A DNA stretch of 64,000 nucleotides, from contig NZ_JALIFO010000016.1 of the NCBI RefSeq assembly GCF_022867805.1, forward strand, positions 1 to 64,000, written 5' to 3'. A program made the position numbers and the translations under genes. Shown piece by piece: positions 61,462 through 64,000 of this stretch. The notes beneath the pieces were generated by a model that made no database searches, had not been told where the DNA came from, and saw nothing but the letters and a program-made list of their open reading frames with translations. This DNA is from Cuneatibacter sp. NSJ-177 (GTDB lineage: Bacteria > Bacillota > Clostridia > Lachnospirales > Lachnospiraceae). Each line of letters opens with the position of its first letter. Position 1 is the first letter of the stretch.

Positions 61462-62346
61462 ATGAACGCCTGGAAAACCTGCAAGGAGTTTTTCATCATC
61501 ACCTTGGGAACTGCCATCATCGCCGTGGCCGTCTATTTTTTCATGATGCCAAGCCACATGTCTTTGGGGAGCGTGGCCGGACTATCGATTGTCCTTCAAA
61601 ACTTCCTTCCCCTCAAGGTGTCCGCCATTGCCATGATCGTCAACGCCAGCCTTTTGGTTTTGGGCTTTCTCCTGGTGGGCAGGGAATTTGGTGTGAAAAC
61701 GGTCTACACCTCCCTGCTCCTGCCCGCCATGCTAAGTCTGCTGGAGCTTCTCTTTCCGGGGAACCCTTCCCTGACGAAGGACGCTTTCACCGATATGATC
61801 TGCTATCTATTCGTGGTCAGTCTGGGGCAGTCCATCCTCTTTGCCTCCAACGCTTCCTCCGGTGGACTGGATATCGTAGGGAAACTAATGAACCGGTACC
61901 TCCACATGGACATCGGCCGTTCCATCTCCATAGCCGGAATGTGCATCGCCGTTTCTTCGGCTTTGGTCTATGACTCGAAAACCGTGGTGCTCAGTATCCT
62001 GGGCACTTACCTGAACGGAATCGTGCTGGACTATTTTATCTTTGGTTCCACCATCAAGAGGCGGGTGTGCATTCTTTCCCGGAAACAGGAGGAGATCCTG
62101 AATTTTATTCTGAACCGGCTGCACAGCGGAGCCACGGTCTATGAGGCCATCGGTGCTTACGATCGCCGGATTCAGCAAGAGATCGTGGCCATCGTGGACA
62201 AGTCCGAATATCACCAGCTGATGAATTATCTGTCGCAGGCGGACCCGGATGCCTTTGTCACGGTCTACCATGTGAACCACATCATCTATAAACCCAAGCC
62301 GCACCCGGCCAAGCCCCCGAAAGGGCGGAGGAAACCGCTTGCATGA
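61462..62346 (+). CDS. YitT family membrane protein
   Basis: ATG 61462 behind AAAGGAACGCGAT gives 294 residues. Five or so membrane segments (ITLGTAIIAVAVYFFMMPSH, and others) are followed by a C-terminal DUF2179 domain (FVTVYHVNHIIY) and a basic Pro/Lys tail. The N-terminal GSVAGLSIVLQNF and SSGGLDIVGK are YitT hallmarks. Transport of a small molecule is suspected for the family. Here it may export or import an amino acid made by the operon. Confidence 0.88.
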   Translation: MNAWKTCKEFFIITLGTAIIAVAVYFFMMPSHMSLGSVAGLSIVLQNFLPLKVSAIAMIVNASLLVLGFLLVGREFGVKTVYTSLLLPAMLSLLELLFPGNPSLTKDAFTDMICYLFVVSLGQSILFASNASSGGLDIVGKLMNRYLHMDIGRSISIAGMCIAVSSALVYDSKTVVLSILGTYLNGIVLDYFIFGSTIKRRVCILSRKQEEILNFILNRLHSGATVYEAIGAYDRRIQQEIVAIVDKSEYHQLMNYLSQADPDAFVTVYHVNHIIYKPKPHPAKPPKGRRKPLA

Positions 62347-62451
62347 ACCAGTTTTCTCCGCTATAATAAACACATGTAAAAATATTTTTATGTATCGATT
62401 ACAGTGGAAGCCTATGACAAAAACCTCATCCTACACAGAAAGGGATCGATT

Positions 62452-63072
62452 ATGAGCGACCTGACGGAACAAGTTTATCAGAAATTCAAACAGGATTTAA
62501 TGGACGATAAATATCCACTGAACGAGCTGATTATCGAACAGACACTGGTGGATCGATATGGCGCCAGCAGAACTCCTGTGCGGGACGCCGCCACCCGGCT
62601 GGTCCATGAGGGATATTTGAAAAAGTATCCGAAAAAGGGGTATACCATCCGCTGCAACAATGAGAAGGAAATCAAAGAAATGGTGGAATGCCGGTGTATC
62701 CTGGAATGTGGAATCATTGACCGGATCGCTGAAAATGCTTCGGATGAGGAAATCCGGGGATTGCTGGACTACATGAAACACAAAGAGAATTTTCCCGGAA
62801 CACTTATCAAGCGGAGTCTGGCCTTCCATCTGAACATGGCCCGGCTGACCGGAAATGATCATCTCTATCAGATGCTGGAGAATCTGCTGTTCATGCTGAT
62901 CCGCCCCTCGGCCGTCAGTCAGCGGCTGACCCTCCGCGATTACGAATCCAAGGCCAGTGCGCAAAATTACAGTGATTCGGAACATGAGGAAATCGTAGCC
63001 GCTCTGCTGGAACGGGATGCCGAGAAGGCAAAGAAGATTCTCTTGCAGGATATCACCCGGATATTGCAGTGA
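62452..63072 (+). CDS. GntR family regulator with FCD domain
   Basis: ATG 62452 after AAAGGGATCGATT gives 206 residues. The N-terminal wHTH is clear (LIIEQTLVDRYGASRTPVRD, then GYLKKYPKKGYTI). The C-terminal helical FCD domain begins at MVECRCILECGIIDR. It ends the peptide operon and probably regulates it; the repeated TGTATACATTAAT sites in front of the operon are candidate targets. An amino acid or carboxylate effector is usual for FCD proteins. Confidence 0.9.
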   Translation: MSDLTEQVYQKFKQDLMDDKYPLNELIIEQTLVDRYGASRTPVRDAATRLVHEGYLKKYPKKGYTIRCNNEKEIKEMVECRCILECGIIDRIAENASDEEIRGLLDYMKHKENFPGTLIKRSLAFHLNMARLTGNDHLYQMLENLLFMLIRPSAVSQRLTLRDYESKASAQNYSDSEHEEIVAALLERDAEKAKKILLQDITRILQ

Positions 63073-63087
63073 TTGGCACTCCACATG

Positions 63088-63133
63088 AAAAGGCACGCGG
63101 GATCCCTTCTCAGAACCCCTGCGTGCCTTTTTT
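63088..63133. terminator. Bidirectional terminator
   Basis: AGGCACGC (63091-63098) and GCGTGCCT (63121-63128) form the stem, with AAA before and TTTTT after. It separates the GntR gene from the converging aminotransferase gene. Confidence 0.8.
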
Positions 63134-63166
63134 AAAAACAACCTTCACCGTCTTCTATTCCTTCTG

Positions 63167-64000
63167 CTATTTCTCCTCTTCTGCAATTTTCCGGCAAGCC
63201 TCCGCCAGCCGCCTGTTGTCTTCCTTCGTGCCGACAGTGATGCGGGGATATCGGAAATTTCCGCGGATGACGATGCCCTGGGCGGCCAGCCGGTCAGCCA
63301 GCTCAGCGGAAGGCATGTGGGCGTCCACAAAAAGGAAATTGGTCTGGGATGGGTAGACCTTCCAGCCCAGAGCCTCAAATTCCCGGCGGAGATAGCGGCG
63401 TCCCTCTGAAATGCCATCTCTCACCATCTGCAAATATTCCTGGTCGTCAAAAGCGGCGCAGGCTGCTTCGACGGCTGGCGTCGCCACCGCAAAGGATGTG
63501 ACAGTGGAATTGATGCAGTCAGAGATCTCCCGGCGGGCGATGGAGTAACCGACCCGCATGGCTCCCAGTCCATAGATCTTGGAAAAGGTTCTCAGAATAA
63601 TCAGATTGTGATCTCTCACCAGGGGAAGCATGGTGCGGACCGAGGGATCGTCTGCAAATTCTATGTAAGCTTCATCCACAATCGCCACCACATGTTCCGG
63701 CAGCCGGCGGATGAATGCCTCCAGTTCGTCTCCGTTCACCGGGACCCCGGTGGGATTGTTGGGATTGCAGACCCATACCAGCTTCGTCCGGTCCGTGACC
63801 GCCTCGTACATCCGATCCAAATCCAACTCATAGGTATCCTCCGGGAGGTCCACCACCACAGGCGTCCCCTGGTTGAAGACCGCCTTATCCCGGTATTCGG
63901 AAAATGTAGGATTGGCAACCACAACCTCATCCCCCGGACACACAAAAATGCGGGAAATCACGCCCATGATGTCGGCGGAACCGTTGGCGATGGCCACCTC
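63167..64000 (-). CDS. HisC-like aminotransferase, C-terminal part
   Basis: The frame runs off the right edge, so only about 278 C-terminal residues are seen. It is a class I/II PLP aminotransferase of the histidinol-phosphate type: NGSADIMGV, NPTFSEY, CNPNNPTGVPV, IVDEAYIEFAD, the PLP lysine in RTFSKIYGLGAMRVGY, and VRGNFRYPRITVGT-like C-terminal residues. It may be HisC or a related cobalamin or aromatic aminotransferase; the visible neighbours do not decide. Confidence 0.88.
   Translation of the reverse strand, partial: EVAIANGSADIMGVISRIFVCPGDEVVVANPTFSEYRDKAVFNQGTPVVVDLPEDTYELDLDRMYEAVTDRTKLVWVCNPNNPTGVPVNGDELEAFIRRLPEHVVAIVDEAYIEFADDPSVRTMLPLVRDHNLIILRTFSKIYGLGAMRVGYSIARREISDCINSTVTSFAVATPAVEAACAAFDDQEYLQMVRDGISEGRRYLRREFEALGWKVYPSQTNFLFVDAHMPSAELADRLAAQGIVIRGNFRYPRITVGTKEDNRRLAEACRKIAEEEK

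Overview
The window looks like a chromosome segment of a Gram-positive, spore-forming clostridium, most likely Lachnospiraceae. The signs are clean AGGAGG-type ribosome binding sites, perfect TTGACA/TATAAT promoters, CCA-less tRNA genes, a CdaA-CdaR pair, PxpABC and a YitT protein. The family assignment is inference.

Positions 1 to about 38.9 kb are one prophage, integrated at the 3' end of a tRNA-Lys gene; its left end lies outside the window. Rightmost are a tyrosine integrase and a visibly AT-richer lysogeny/accessory block on the + strand: an XRE repressor, an ImmA-like protease, a frameshifted membrane protein, two membrane-anchored proteins sharing a C-terminal domain, and a DUF3800 protein. 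A divergent switch (32.9-33.1 kb) carries five copies of a 14-bp operator; one lies in the spacer of each opposing promoter. The leftward early operon encodes a Cro-like protein, a GIY-YIG nuclease, several micro-proteins, a Rad52-type annealing protein, SSB, a NinB-like protein, nucleases and replication proteins, one ending in a sliding-clamp-binding motif. A stand-alone Spo0A C-terminal DNA-binding domain sits on the opposite strand at 27.3 kb, near the early/late junction. The late operon follows: terminase, portal, a Prp-type cysteine protease, scaffold, N4-gp56-type capsid protein, connectors, fibre proteins, a 2859-residue polyvalent protein and a holin region. No tape measure, sheath or tube protein is seen, so a short-tailed (podovirus-like) particle is inferred.

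The most interesting phage observation is that the scaffold and the capsid protein both start with an L27-like Prp cleavage motif, next to a phage-encoded Prp homologue. Two phage genes look broken: a small head gene with an early TAA and a membrane protein with an A9-tract frameshift.

From 38.9 kb the DNA is chromosomal. It holds a Lys-Gln-His-Gly-Pro tRNA operon, a methyltransferase/RdgB/phosphoesterase operon, rhodanese and PEBP genes, a TetR/flavodoxin-like pair, an Asn/Arg-rich repeat protein, and a leftward operon with membrane proteins, cdaA, cdaR, HPr, leuA, dtd and a HAAS-type protein. The last part (51.5-63.1 kb) is a peptide-scavenging island. Leftward it has a transporter, pyroglutamyl peptidase and PxpABC; rightward an M18 aminopeptidase, a PepV-type dipeptidase, a D-aminoacylase, a YitT protein and a GntR/FCD regulator. 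The divergent region carries three copies of a TGTATACATTAAT-type site. A truncated HisC-like aminotransferase ends the window.
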